Notes: generated by a model from the sequence alone, not told the origin. A stretch of 20,000 nucleotides of DNA from Prorocentrum cordatum (GCA_963575745.1 CAUYUJ010015307.1:63383-83382); one strand, 5' to 3'; counted from the stretch's first letter, positions 7,736 to 17,517 are shown. Translations and numbers: made by a program.

Positions 7736-8640
7736 CGTCTCTCCGATGCCCCCGACGGGGCATCGGAGGGACTCACCTTTCCCGCCCCTCCTCGACTCCC
7801 CCAACCCCAACCCCCATCATCGACCCCCCCAACCCCCATCCTCGACCCCTCCTCCCCCGTCGTCTTCCCCTCCCTCTCATCCACCATTTGCGCTGGTAAC
7901 ACTCTGAGCGACGAGGGTCGTAGCGTCTGAGACGTCGAACGGCGATGAAATACACCTTGGCACGAGCGCGCCAACAAGTCAAACTCTTCTCACCTCGGCA
8001 GACAGCGGGACGAGGAAGTGCAAAGAGGGTACGCTAACGTTTGAAAGCCCTCGCGGGCATGCAGCAGGAGCCCTGCAGGCGTCGGCAATGTAATTCCCTC
8101 CCACCACCCCGTGCAGGTAGTCCTGCAAGCGTTGGCAGGGTAATGCTGCAGGCGTCGGCAAGGTAGCCTCTCTCCTCCACCTCCCCGTGCCCCCGAAGCG
8201 GGGGGGCACCTCCCGCCTTCTGGGGAGGCCACCGCCCTGGCCCCGGCTGTGAGCCCCGCCCCGGCGACGGGGTCCCCGCCACCCCTGCACCGAGCGCCCG
8301 ACAGCTCCCGAGACGGCTTCCGCCATTGTGCAAAGCATGTCGAACATAGAAGGGGGCGGCTTGTCTGGCCACGGTGAACTTCGGCCACGAACAGGTTCCG
8401 CGCCCCAAGACTGAGAGCACGGCGCGAAAACCAGAGCCCCAAGGGGGTATCACTTCAACGTTTTGCCTGTGTGCCGTTCATTCGGGGCGGGCTTGCGGGG
8501 CCCAGGCGCAAGACGAAAGCGGAACGGAGACGATGTCGTGCAGAAATAGCTCGGGATCCGCGAGGGCCACCTTGTCCAGAACAGGCACAGCAACACAGCC
8601 GTCGTACACCACACAGGTGAAAGGTAAGGACCCTCTGCCT
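7736..8640. other. Unique region between two CTC tracts
   Basis: Holds a 12-bp perfect hairpin at 7741-7768, three copies of a CTGCAGGCGTCGGCA-like repeat (starts 8074, 8123, 8146), and two weak minus-strand coding-like stretches. These are about 8620-8475 (CVVYDGCVAVPVLDKVALAD, ending at a TGA) and about 8400-8280 (PPPSMFDMLCTMAEAVSGAV). Both have mostly G/C third positions. I could not connect them by a convincing intron and recognise neither. Confidence 0.35.
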
Positions 8641-9120
8641 CCTTTTTCTCATCCTCTTTCCCCTCCCCCATCCCCCTCCCCCTCCTCCCCCCCATCCCTC
8701 CCCCACCCCTTTCCCTATTCCTCAGCATCCCCTTCACCCTATCCATCCCCCTCCCTCCTCCCCCTCCTCCTCCCTCCTCCTCCTCCTCCTCCTCTTCCTC
8801 CTCGTATTCCTTCTCCTCATCATCCATCCTCCTCCACATCCTCTCCTCTTCGTCCTCTTCCTCCTCCCCCACCTCTCCATCCTCCCACCTAGTCCTCGTC
8901 CTCCTCCGCCTCCAAATCCTCCTCCTTCAACTCGTCCACCTCCTGCTCCTCCTCCCCCCCCCTCCTCCTCCTCCTCCTCCTCCTCCTCCTCCTCCTCCTC
9001 CTCCTCCTCCTCCTCCTCCTCCTCCTCCTCCTCCTCCCCCTCCTCCTCCTCATCCTCCTCCTACTCCTCCGCCGCCTCCGCCTCTGCCTCCGCCTCCGTC
9101 TCCTGCTCCTCCTCCTCCTC
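8640..9120. repeat. CT-rich tract with long TCC/CTC microsatellite
   Basis: Polypyrimidine from 8640; near-pure triplets at about 8959-9045, with degenerate TCC/GCC triplets to 9120. On the minus strand this is a GGA/GAG tract directly following the 3' end of the LINE. Confidence 0.95.
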
Positions 9121-9122
9121 CT

Positions 9123-9138
9123 GCGCAAGACATTGCGC
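9123..9138 (-). other. 3'-terminal hairpin of the LINE
   Basis: Arms GCGCAA and TTGCGC around a 4-base loop, immediately before the (GGA)n tract on the minus strand. Some LINE families use a 3' stem-loop plus a short repeat for template recognition by RT; this is a candidate only. Confidence 0.45.
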
Positions 9139-9182
9139 GCCGAAGATCCTCCGACGAGCAACCGACGGCAAAGCCGAACGAG

Positions 9183-10313
9183 TTACGGTACGGGCTCAGT
9201 GGCCAGCACTCTGAGAACTCGAGAGGAACCCGCTGCTGTGTGCCGATACTCTCTACGCCTGAGCCTGCCCCAAATATTCTTGGCCCAGGTAGGAAGACCC
9301 CCTGAGCAACTGGAAGACAGACTGGCGAGGCGAGACGACGAGATGACACCGCAGCGAGAGCAACCAATCAGGACGACATCGCCCCGGAGAGAGAACTTGA
9401 CCAGAGCACGAGGCCTCTCACCCTTTGCACTGAGGGCCCGGGAAGCTCTGGCCGCACGCGAAACAATGTCCTGGGGAAGGGTCTTCTGCACAAGCTGGAG
9501 CTGCGGGGCGGGAGGCTTACCACGCTGAAGCGAGGGAGGGTGGGAGGAGTCGGGGAGGTTCTCACCCACCTTGCCCACCCACTTCACCCAGGACTTCAAA
9601 ACCTTGGTTCTGGAAGCGACGGCAGCAGCTTGCGGCGGCGGCACACGGAAGGCCTGGGCCGCCCACTTGGCGCGGCGGTCGGCCATGTCGTTGCCGAACT
9701 TGTCACGAGTCGTAACACGACCCGACAGGACATCCGCGCGCGAGGAGTGGGCAGGCACCTTGACAAAACGAACCGCCTCACACAGCTCCGAACCGTCGAA
9801 ACCCCAATCCTCGAGCCTGGCCCACACCTCGCGCCAGAGAAAACAATGTGCGCCTAGCACCTGAGTGGTGTGCACACGGCCTCTGGACAACACTCCGTCG
9901 AAGACATTTTTAGAATCCGCGTGCAAGACAAGGGGCGGACATGCATGCTTGAGACATTCTAGCAGAGCAGTCAACTCTGCCTCGCTGATGGTGGGAAACT
10001 CGGAGAAGAGCGGGCCGCACATCAGAGCAGAGACCTCACGGAGGGCGCGGGCGCCTCTGGACAAAGCAACCACAGCCCAGCCTCCAGAGGCCCAGGGTCG
10101 CATATCCCCTTCAAAAATCGAGCCGTCCAGGAAAACATCTCCCGTGAGCCGATCAGGGGATCCATGGACCCAGAGCAGAGGAGGGAGGTCAGGAAGAAAG
10201 GGACGCTCCAATATCGGCACTGGCACTAAACATCTCTCGGCGAGCAGCTGCGAGAGACCTCCATTGCTGGCGACTCCGCCGAGAGACTGGCACAAGACAT
10301 GCGGCTGTTCGAA
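9183..10313 (-). CDS. LINE RNase H domain and C-terminal Cys motif (3' part of broken ORF)
   Basis: Same frame as the RT part, separated from it only by a TAG at 10314-10316. Numbering from a TTG codon at 10295, the four RNase H acidic residues are D57 (VFLDGS), E107 (SEAELTALLE), D127 (LHADSKN) and D206 (GNDMADRRA), with the usual histidine at H183 (VPAHSS). The set is complete, so RNA-strand cleavage of RNA/DNA hybrids looks chemically possible. Residues 312-330 form CxxC plus Cys (GCSRCGVISS ... SSSC), a putative zinc site. The region after about 340 is Arg-rich and ends at 9183. It has no natural start of its own and would be made only by readthrough or if the TAG is an error. Confidence 0.85.
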   Translation of the reverse strand, partial: FEQPHVLCQSLGGVASNGGLSQLLAERCLVPVPILERPFLPDLPPLLWVHGSPDRLTGDVFLDGSIFEGDMRPWASGGWAVVALSRGARALREVSALMCGPLFSEFPTISEAELTALLECLKHACPPLVLHADSKNVFDGVLSRGRVHTTQVLGAHCFLWREVWARLEDWGFDGSELCEAVRFVKVPAHSSRADVLSGRVTTRDKFGNDMADRRAKWAAQAFRVPPPQAAAVASRTKVLKSWVKWVGKVGENLPDSSHPPSLQRGKPPAPQLQLVQKTLPQDIVSRAARASRALSAKGERPRALVKFSLRGDVVLIGCSRCGVISSSRLASLSSSCSGGLPTWAKNIWGRLRRREYRHTAAGSSRVLRVLATEPVP

Positions 10314-12098
10314 CTACAGCGCGTGCGGCGCGCAACTGCAGCGCCTGTGTGTGAGCGTGCCTAGCTTGACAGAGCCAGCGGCGAGGCAGGCTATGCAGTT
10401 GGGGTCCACGGGGTAGCCAGCTTTCCACTGCCTCGCCATTGGCCACTGGGCTCCAATCACGACCGAGCGCGCATACGAACGGTGCTGCGGCAGGGCCTTG
10501 GAGCGCAAGAAGGCCAAGGTGGGAGCAAGGAGCACACCAGTACAAAATTCGGGTGCTTCGACATGCTCAGATATCTTCGCACACTGCCAAAGGTACACTG
10601 CTCGCATCACATGCTGATTGACTACATACGGGCAGGCCTCAGAAATGTTCAGAACTCGTCCTTCAGGAAAACTCCAATAATCCAAAGACCAAGCTCGAAC
10701 TCCAACCCGATAAAGAGAAGCCCAGAGAGTAGTGAACGGTCCAGCTATGGAGCCCCATGGGTACTGCGAGAGGCTGAGGTGGGCGTCAACTTGCCTGAGA
10801 CTCGCGTCTAGCACCAGACGGGGCATCCATGACTCATGCAGACAAAGCAGGAAGAACTTAACGGGCAACCACGTGGCCCTGATAATGGGATCGAGGTCCT
10901 TGGTGGGCGCCAGCATGAGGGAGAGAGTGAGGCTCTTTCCCGCTTGCTTGTGATCCTGGAGCTTGCCTGCTAAGCTGCGTAGTGTGTTGAGCTCCTTTCC
11001 ATTGACTCCAGTGACAGCCGTGCCGAAAGAGGTAGCGCCCTCAAGCGCAGCTCGGCTCATCTGACCTAATAGCTTCGTTCGAGGTCGTCCTGACTTTAAA
11101 GCCGACATGCGAGCTCGACGATTCTTGATGACCTTGAAACGAGCAGCAGTGGTGTATCTAGGACGCACTTTGCCAGAAGCGACGTCGACCTCCAGGTTGC
11201 GCTCGGCAACCGCAGCCTGAATCCCAATGTGCCGAAGGTTGCAAGCGAGACGAAGCCGAAGTTCCTGCGAATTGCTAAGCACCTTGCCTTTATCTATAGC
11301 GAGCCGCACGCCTACTTTGTGCAATTCAGAGACAAGGGACGCGGCTGACTGCTGGAGCTCATCTCCCACGCGCTCCTCGCCGCCGAAACGCTGTAGGGAA
11401 AAGTCATCCACGTTGACGGCTAATACAACTGACCGATGCGCCGCCTGGGCTCTATCAAGGGGGCCTAGCAGTAGCAATTGTAGCATCAGCGTAGCGAACG
11501 TACATCCTGGAACCACCGTTTGCTGCACCTCAATGAAGTCACTGCAGACCCCTTGAAGATCCAGCACGCGCGGCGCACGGTAAACATCTATCAAAAGACG
11601 AAGCTGCCAGAGCGGGAAGCGTGTGTCGATGGCTGCCTGCAGTAGATAATGATGCTGAACATACCCGAAGGCTTTCTTGAGATCCAGGAGTATAGTCCCA
11701 GAGCAGTGACCGCGAATAGTACAGCACTCAGACAATGCACGGGATATCCATACACACTTCGCCGCGGATCGCCCCTTGGTGGACCACCAGAAGTGACGGA
11801 AGTTACGCTTCTGCCACGCACTGATAAGAGGCCGACGGAAACGACACTGCAGACGGCAGAGCACATGCAGCAGTCCCAGAGGTCGCACGCCTCCGATGCG
11901 TTTCATAATGAAAACGATTCTGCTGCACATACGCGGCCAGACCAAGTGCTGCTCTATGTGCGCAATGGTGCCACAGAGCAGCTCGATCGCCGTATCAGGG
12001 AGCAGGAGGAAGTTCCTAGGGCTGACCTGATCGAACCATGAACCAGTTTTGACGGGGAAGGTGCGGATAACAGCTTTTAGCTGGTCAGGCGTGGGGGG
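10314..12098 (-). CDS. LINE reverse transcriptase domain (middle part of broken ORF)
   Basis: Open from the frameshift at about 12098 to the TAG at 10314. The first Met is at 11945, but homology-like residues begin about 50 codons upstream (AVIRTFPVKTGSWFDQ), so that Met is not the true start. From that Met: KRIGGVRPLGLL (15-26), block A LDLKKAF with catalytic D88, block B VVPGCTFAT (144-152), block C VNVDDF with D180 and D181, so the three catalytic aspartates are present. The usual second Asp/Glu after KAF is Gly here. At the end, C517, C520, H533 and C536 make a zinc-knuckle-like motif (CIAC ... THRRC). The RT would copy the element RNA at a nicked target. Confidence 0.88.
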   Translation of the reverse strand, partial: PPTPDQLKAVIRTFPVKTGSWFDQVSPRNFLLLPDTAIELLCGTIAHIEQHLVWPRMCSRIVFIMKRIGGVRPLGLLHVLCRLQCRFRRPLISAWQKRNFRHFWWSTKGRSAAKCVWISRALSECCTIRGHCSGTILLDLKKAFGYVQHHYLLQAAIDTRFPLWQLRLLIDVYRAPRVLDLQGVCSDFIEVQQTVVPGCTFATLMLQLLLLGPLDRAQAAHRSVVLAVNVDDFSLQRFGGEERVGDELQQSAASLVSELHKVGVRLAIDKGKVLSNSQELRLRLACNLRHIGIQAAVAERNLEVDVASGKVRPRYTTAARFKVIKNRRARMSALKSGRPRTKLLGQMSRAALEGATSFGTAVTGVNGKELNTLRSLAGKLQDHKQAGKSLTLSLMLAPTKDLDPIIRATWLPVKFFLLCLHESWMPRLVLDASLRQVDAHLSLSQYPWGSIAGPFTTLWASLYRVGVRAWSLDYWSFPEGRVLNISEACPYVVNQHVMRAVYLWQCAKISEHVEAPEFCTGVLLAPTLAFLRSKALPQHRSYARSVVIGAQWPMARQWKAGYPVDPNCIACLAAGSVKLGTLTHRRCSCAPHAL

Positions 12099-13022
12099 CT
12101 CGGGTCAGTCCCCCAGGTGTTCAGGCCAAACCAGGGACTGCGTTTGAATGCGCACTTCCACCATCCTTCCCATTCCTTTTGCAACATATCAACTTCCTCC
12201 TGCAAGTTGGCTGGCCTGAGCGTGCAATGGTCCATGCAGTTCGGCTGCCAGCCGATCGGGAGGGAAGAGAAGGAGAAGAGCGCGGAGGCACCGTTGACGG
12301 AGTGGGTGTCTATACATTCTCTCCATTGCTGCTCATTACGCCTAGCAGACTGTTGATGTTGATTTTGCGCAGCTTGATCGGCCCAGGAACGCAGCTCAAC
12401 CACCAAATCTCCAGGAACCTGCGTAATATTGTCCAGGATGTAAGCCCAGGAGGTGTAGAGATCCTCTTGGGGCAAGACATGGGACTTGGAGAGCGTGTGG
12501 GGCCTGTTGATGCTAGACGTCCAAGCCTGCTGCTTCTCCGAGATTTTGTCCTGAGTGCGAACCAGATCCGCAAGAGCGAGCGAAACCTTCTTCCACCGAA
12601 CCGCGAGCACCGAAAGCCTGGGAAAACGAACGGGCCCAGGTCGACGAACGGATTGGAAGCGAGGCTTGAGCGGCATCACTCGTCCACAATACTTGTCAGC
12701 CTCCCCGGGGGGAAGCTGGAAAACTCGAACCCATTCAAGCTCGGCGGCAGTGATAAAGGCGTCCCACTTGCCATCTATCGTGTCAGTGTTTGAAATAACT
12801 GCAGCAGTGCCCTCCCATAGCTCAGGCTGGGGCTCCGAAACGCAGCCAACAGGCCTCGCAACAGGAAACTTGCGAGGCACCTGGATCATGCGAACTTGCA
12901 CGTCACTAGCTACCGCAGCCATACGCAGGAGCACTTGTGAGTGAGGTGAGGTAGGGATGTCGTCTAAGACCCTGATGCTATGCTTGCCCAGGAGGTTAGA
13001 AGAGACTACGAAGAAATCAATG
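12077..13022 (-). CDS. LINE endonuclease C-terminus and linker (5' part of broken ORF)
   Basis: The frame is open from within the (GAG)n tract. The first element-like residues are TIDFFVVSSNLL, then VLDDIPTSPHSQVLL, which match the closing strands of the EEP/AP endonuclease fold (the IDY-VVS and the final catalytic-His region). A Trp- and Arg-rich linker follows, with a His/Cys pair near the end (GWQPNCMDHCTLRP), then TAA at 12077. The N-terminal ~80% of the endonuclease is missing, so this copy could not nick DNA. The first possible start codon is GTG at 12934, but no start is expected since the true N-terminus is lost. A one-base change in the G6 run at 12093-12098 (plus strand) would restore the RT frame. 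Confidence 0.75.
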
Positions 13023-13024
13023 GT

Positions 13025-13215
13025 GCCTCCTCCTCCTCCTCCTCCTCCTCCTCCTCCTCCTCCTCCTCCGTCTCCTCCTCCTCCTCCTCCCCCCCCTCCT
13101 CCTCCTCCTCCTCCTCCTCCTCCTCCTTCTCCTCCTCCTCCGCCTCCTCCGCGTCCCCCATCCTCCTCCTCCTCCTCCTCCTCCTCCTCCTCCTCCTCCT
13201 CCTCCTCCTCCTCAT
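13025..13215. repeat. CTC/GAG microsatellite abutting the LINE 5' end
   Basis: Nearly pure CTC triplets with a few CCC, GTC and TTC variants. Same motif class as the tract beyond the other end of the LINE. Confidence 0.95.
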
Positions 13216-13377
13216 CATAATCCTCATCCTACTTTCCCCTCCTCCCCATCATCCTCATCCTCATCCTCATCATCCTCATCCATCATCATCATCATCACAT
13301 CATCATCATCATCATCATCTCATCATCATCATCATCATCATCATCCCATCAGCATCATCCATCATCATCATCATCAG

Positions 13378-13453
<76 letters not shown>

Positions 13454-13469
13454 GTCGTCGTCGTCGTCG

Positions 13470-13544
<75 letters not shown>

Positions 13545-13750
13545 GCATCATCATCACCATCATCATCAGCAGCTTCATCATCATTCATCATCATATCAGC
13601 AGCAGCAGCATCAGCATCAGCATCAGCATCATCATCATCAGCATCAGCATCATCATCAACAACAACATCAGCCTCATCAGATTCCTCCTCCTCCGCCGCC
13701 TCCCCATCCAATCCAGATTCCTCATCATACTCCTCGTCGTCTTCTTCGTC
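13216..13750. repeat. ATC/CAT microsatellite with short GTC and AGC variants
   Basis: Dominated by CAT/ATC units, with a GTC patch at about 13453-13470 and AGCATC mixtures near 13590-13660. Poly-Asp, poly-Ile and poly-Met frames are repeat translations. Confidence 0.95.
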
Positions 13751-14045
13751 GTAGAATTAGCCGCTCTCATGACATTAGGGTGTTTCAAACTATGATTTGT
13801 AGTATCATTATTCTTGGTAATATGAGTACTAGTCAACATAGTAGTGATAATAATAGTAGTGCTAGCAATATTATTGCTAGTGATAAGAGTACCAGCTGTA
13901 TGCGTAAAATTCACAATAACATGTGTCACATTCGTCTTATCAATACGAGTAGTACTACTACTGTTACTCTCGCGTCTAGCACTACTAATAATGTTCGTGG
14001 AATTAAGATCATTAGTAATAGCACTGGTAGTGTGACTGTTATTAC
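13751..14045. repeat. Degenerate AGT/AAT triplet-like stretch
   Basis: AT-rich, full of AGT, AAT, ATT and CTA triplets, including a perfect 19-bp palindrome at 13862-13880 (CTAGCAATA, T, TATTGCTAG). A hydrophobic 63-codon frame at 13844-14035 follows from the T/A-rich triplets and is not called. Confidence 0.6.
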
Positions 14046-14450
<405 letters not shown>

Positions 14451-14615
14451 AAAATCCGCCGACCCTGTCGGCGTGTGCGAGGGGCTTGGCTGTTCGAGTC
14501 GTCGTCTCCGTCGGTCGTCGCCTCCGTCGTCCCCTTTCCCTGCAGCTTCCTTCTCAAGCTCGTGAGCGAGAGAAAAATCGAGCAGTGTCGTAATCGAGTC
14601 GAAGGGAAGCCCCTT

Positions 14616-14710
14616 CCCCAGGGGGGGGGGGTCCTGGGTGGGGTCCGGGGGGGTCCCGGGGGAGGTCCCGGGGGGGGTCCCGGGGGGGGTCCCGGGGGGG
14701 GTGGGGGGGC
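14616..14710. repeat. G-rich 12-bp tandem repeat
   Basis: Four consecutive 12-mers of the form TCCCGGGGGGGG (14654, 14666, 14678, 14690; the first has one A), preceded by looser G-runs from 14621 and ended by G7 at 14703-14709. Many runs of at least 7 G give G-quadruplex potential; TCCC/GGGA also allows hairpins. Confidence 0.9.
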
Positions 14711-14754
14711 AGATTCGTTTTCCTCGGGCGGCCTAGAAACCTCGAAAACACTCC

Positions 14755-15000
14755 AAATGAGGTCCGAATGCCCAAGATGGCCCCCGAGACGGCCCAAGAG
14801 GGCCCCGAGTCGCCCAAAGATCGGCCGAAAACGCCCAAGATAGCCCCAAGACCGTCCAAGAAGCCTCCAAGACGTCCCAGGCCCCCTCCAAGAGACCCCC
14901 AGGAAGCCCCAAGAGGCCCCCACGAGGCTTCCAAGCGGCCCCTCAGAGCTTCCCAAGAGGCCCACAAATTACCCCCAAGAGGCCCCCAAGAGCGCTCGTC
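14755..15000. repeat. CCAAGA-type degenerate repeat, first block
   Basis: Irregular 10-12 bp units such as GGCCCAAGA and GGCCTCCAAGA, the same family as at 17680-20000. Leu/Gly/Trp-rich minus frames and Pro/Lys/Arg-rich plus frames are open because the units lack stops. Confidence 0.8.
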
Positions 15001-15022
15001 GTCGTCGTCGTCGTCGTCGTCG
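14997..15022. repeat. GTC/CGT microsatellite
   Basis: About nine uninterrupted CGT/GTC units at the end of the CCAAGA block. Confidence 0.95.
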
Positions 15023-15433
15023 CCATTCAGGGTCGGCGGCACCGGCCGTAAGGCCTTCGCAATGAGTCTTACTATTGTTGGTAAATAATAGTCGCAGTGC
15101 TGTGGCAGTATTAGCAGCATTATTATTGGTCGTCGTAACAATACTATGCATACCAAGCTGCGTGATAGCATGTGTCGTTCCCTGTGTAGTGTTATTATTA
15201 TTATTATTCGTAGCCGTAGTAATACCATTATTCGTCATGGTAGTAACACGATTCATGGTAGCAGCCTTTAATTATTACTTGAAAGAAAAAACATAAACAA
15301 TCAAACATAACATGTCCAACCATCCTGTAGTGTTGGGCCCTCGGTTTGAAGAGACGGTCCCCGCGGTCACTCCTCCTCCTCCTCCTCCTCCCACTGCCCC
15401 CTCCCTCCTCTCTCCTCCCGTCACCCCCCTCAC
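15023..15433. other. AT-richer spacer, no supported gene
   Basis: Contains degenerate ATT/GTA triplets (about 15070-15250) and a short CTC run (15369-15391). A 73-codon frame at 15075-15296 is strongly hydrophobic but built from T-rich triplets, so it is not called. Confidence 0.4.
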
Positions 15434-17232
15434 GTTGGCACACCCCTCACACGCTTCGTGGCCTCATAGGGAGCTCGACCGAAGGCCCAAATGCCAGCGT
15501 TCGCATGCGGTCACCGCACCCATTTTTGCACACCCCTCACACGTGTCGTGGCCGCACGGGGAGCCGAAGGCCCACATGCCAGCGTTCGCATGCGGTCACC
15601 GCACCCATGTTGGCACACCCGTCTCACGTTTCGTGGCCCCATATGGAGCCCCACCGAGAGCCCACATGCAAGCGTTCGCATGCGGTCACCGCACCCACTT
15701 TGGCACACCCCTCACACGTTCCGTGGCCCCATGGGGAGCCCCACCGAAGGCCCAAATGCCAGCGAAAACAAAAAAAAAAAAGGAAAAAAAAAAAGAAACA
15801 ACGCCCCACCGAAAAAGAAGGCCCAAATGCCAGCGTTCGCATGACGGGCTCGCCGCACCCACTATTGGGCTCGTCGCCCCACACCTCTTCGTGGCCCCAG
15901 AGGGAACCCCATCGAACAGCCCACTGCTAGCGTTCGCATGCGCCCACCGCACCCTGTTAGGCACACCCGTCCTCACGTTTGCGTGGCCCTATGGAGCACC
16001 AACCGAAGCACACATGCAAGCGTTCGCATGCGGTCACCCCGTGCCCAAACCCACTTTGGCAACCCCTCAAACTTTCGTGGCCATCCTATGGGGAGCCCCA
16101 CCGAAGGCCCAAATGCCAGCGTTCGCATACGGTCGCCGCACCCACTATTGGCACGCCACTCACACGCTTCGTGGCCCCATAGGGAACCCCATCGAAAGCC
16201 CACATGCCAGCGTTCGCATGCGGTCACCGCACCCATGTTGGCACACCCGTCTCACGTTTCGTGGCCCCATATGGAGCCCCACCGAAAGCCCACATGCAAG
16301 CGTTCGCATGCGGTCACCGCACCCACTTTGGCACACCCCTCACACGTTCCGTGGCCCCATGGGGAGCCCCACCGAAGGCCCAAATGCCAGCGTTCGCATA
16401 CGGTCGCCGCACCCACTATTGGCACGCCACTCACACGCTTCGTGGCCCCATAGGGAACCCCATCGAAAGCCCACATGCTAGCGTTCGCATGCGGTCACCG
16501 CACCCATTTTGACACGCCCCGTACACGCTCCGTGGCTGTATAGGGGGGGCCCAACCGAAGGCCACAATGCAAGCGTTCGCATGCGGTCACCGCACCCACT
16601 TTGGCACACCCCTCACACGTTGGTGACCGCACCCATCTTGGCGTGTCCCTCACACGCTTCGTGACCCCGTAGGAAGCCCAACCGAATGCCCAAATGCCAG
16701 CGCTCGCATGCGGTCACCGCACACATTTTGACCCACCCCTGACAAGGAACCCAACCAAAGGCCCAAATGCCAGCGTTCGCATGCGGTCACCGCACCCGTG
16801 TTGGCGCACCCCTCACACGCTTCGTGGTCACATAGGGAAACCCACCGAAGGCCCAAATGCAAGCGTTCGCATGCGGTCGCCGCACACATTTTGGCACACC
16901 CCTCACACCTCCCGTGGCCCATAGGAAGCCCCACCGAAGGCCCAAATGCCAATGCTCGCATGCGGTCACCGAACCCATTTGGGCACACCCCTCACGCCAT
17001 CCGTGGCCCATGGGGAGCCTTACCGAAGGCCCACATGCCAGCGGTCGCATGCGGTCGCCGCACCCCTTTTGGCACACCCCTCGCACGCTTCGTGGCCTCA
17101 TAGGGAGCCCCACCGAAGGCCCACATGCCAGCGTTCGCACGCACCCACCGCACCCATTTCGGCACACCCCTCACACGTTCCGTGGCCCCAGAGGGAGCTC
17201 CATCGAAGGCCTCAGTGCCACCGCCCGCATGA
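15434..17232. repeat. 90-bp tandem satellite, about 20 copies
   Basis: The anchor GCGTTCGCATGCGGTCACCG recurs at 15497, 15582, 15672, 15762, 15833, 15930, 16020, 16119, 16210, 16300, 16390, 16481, 16573, 16700, 16773, 16863, 16952, 17041, 17131 and about 17221, mostly 89-92 bp apart. Copies differ by point changes; 16573-16773 has one long and one short spacing. A three-unit block repeats at 271 bp (16119 and 16390), and 15582-15762 resembles 16210-16390, 628 bp away. An A-rich insertion interrupts the array at about 15765-15805. Ninety is a multiple of three, so 30-residue repeats appear in several frames on both strands; no frame is preferred. Confidence 0.95.
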
Positions 17233-17517
17233 GTCACACTTTTTCGCTGCCTCGCAGTGCGTTCCGTCCAAAGCACCCGTGGCAGCGCCCAAACGGCGGC
17301 CCCGCCCCACATCGGCGCACCCGTCGCGTGCTCCATGGCCTCATGAGGAGATCCCCCGAAGGCGATACCCGCAGCGACGGCACTCAGAACTGCATACGGT
17401 CGGGTCCTTCGACATGTTAGTGCGTACCACTAAATGCGAGTAATAGCAGTAATCCGCCGATCGGGCGTGTGAGTTTCAAGGAGTCTCAGCTACAGCCTCG
17501 AGGCTGAGCCTCAGCCT
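17233..17517. other. Unique spacer ending in a short palindrome
   Basis: No gene is supported. A perfect 17-bp palindrome AGGCTGAG, C, CTCAGCCT lies at 17501-17517, just before the G-rich segment. Confidence 0.5.

Larger units (their letters stand above)
9121..13024 (-). mobile_element. 5'-truncated non-LTR retrotransposon (LINE), RNase H-bearing, defective
   Basis: Minus strand, 5' to 3': the end of an AP-type endonuclease (13022-12940), a linker, RT (motifs at about 11900-11400), a Cys/His zinc motif, RNase H (10130-9680) and a C-terminal Cys motif (about 9362-9300). This order matches APE-type LINEs with RNase H that are abundant in dinoflagellate genomes. The 5' end is cut inside the endonuclease exactly where a (GAG)n tract begins. 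The 3' end has a short hairpin (9123-9138, GCGCAA/TTGCGC with a 4-base loop) followed directly by a (GGA)n tract. There is no poly-A tail. Lesions: one frameshift at 12093-12098 and one in-frame TAG at 10314-10316. Confidence 0.88.

Noticed and set aside
7309-7930. Poly-Ser, poly-Pro or poly-Glu frames (also around 8374-9161 and 12957-13795)
   Set aside because: Direct translations of CTC/TCC and ATC microsatellites.
9183-12934. LTR retrotransposon or retrovirus-like element because of RT plus RNase H
   Set aside because: No LTRs, protease or integrase; the VDD motif context, endonuclease remnant and gene order fit a non-LTR element.
15075-15296. 73-residue hydrophobic protein
   Set aside because: Composition follows from T-rich degenerate triplets; no second feature supports a gene.
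15434-17232. CRISPR array
   Set aside because: The 90-bp units are similar along their whole length, with no unique spacers, and the context is eukaryotic.
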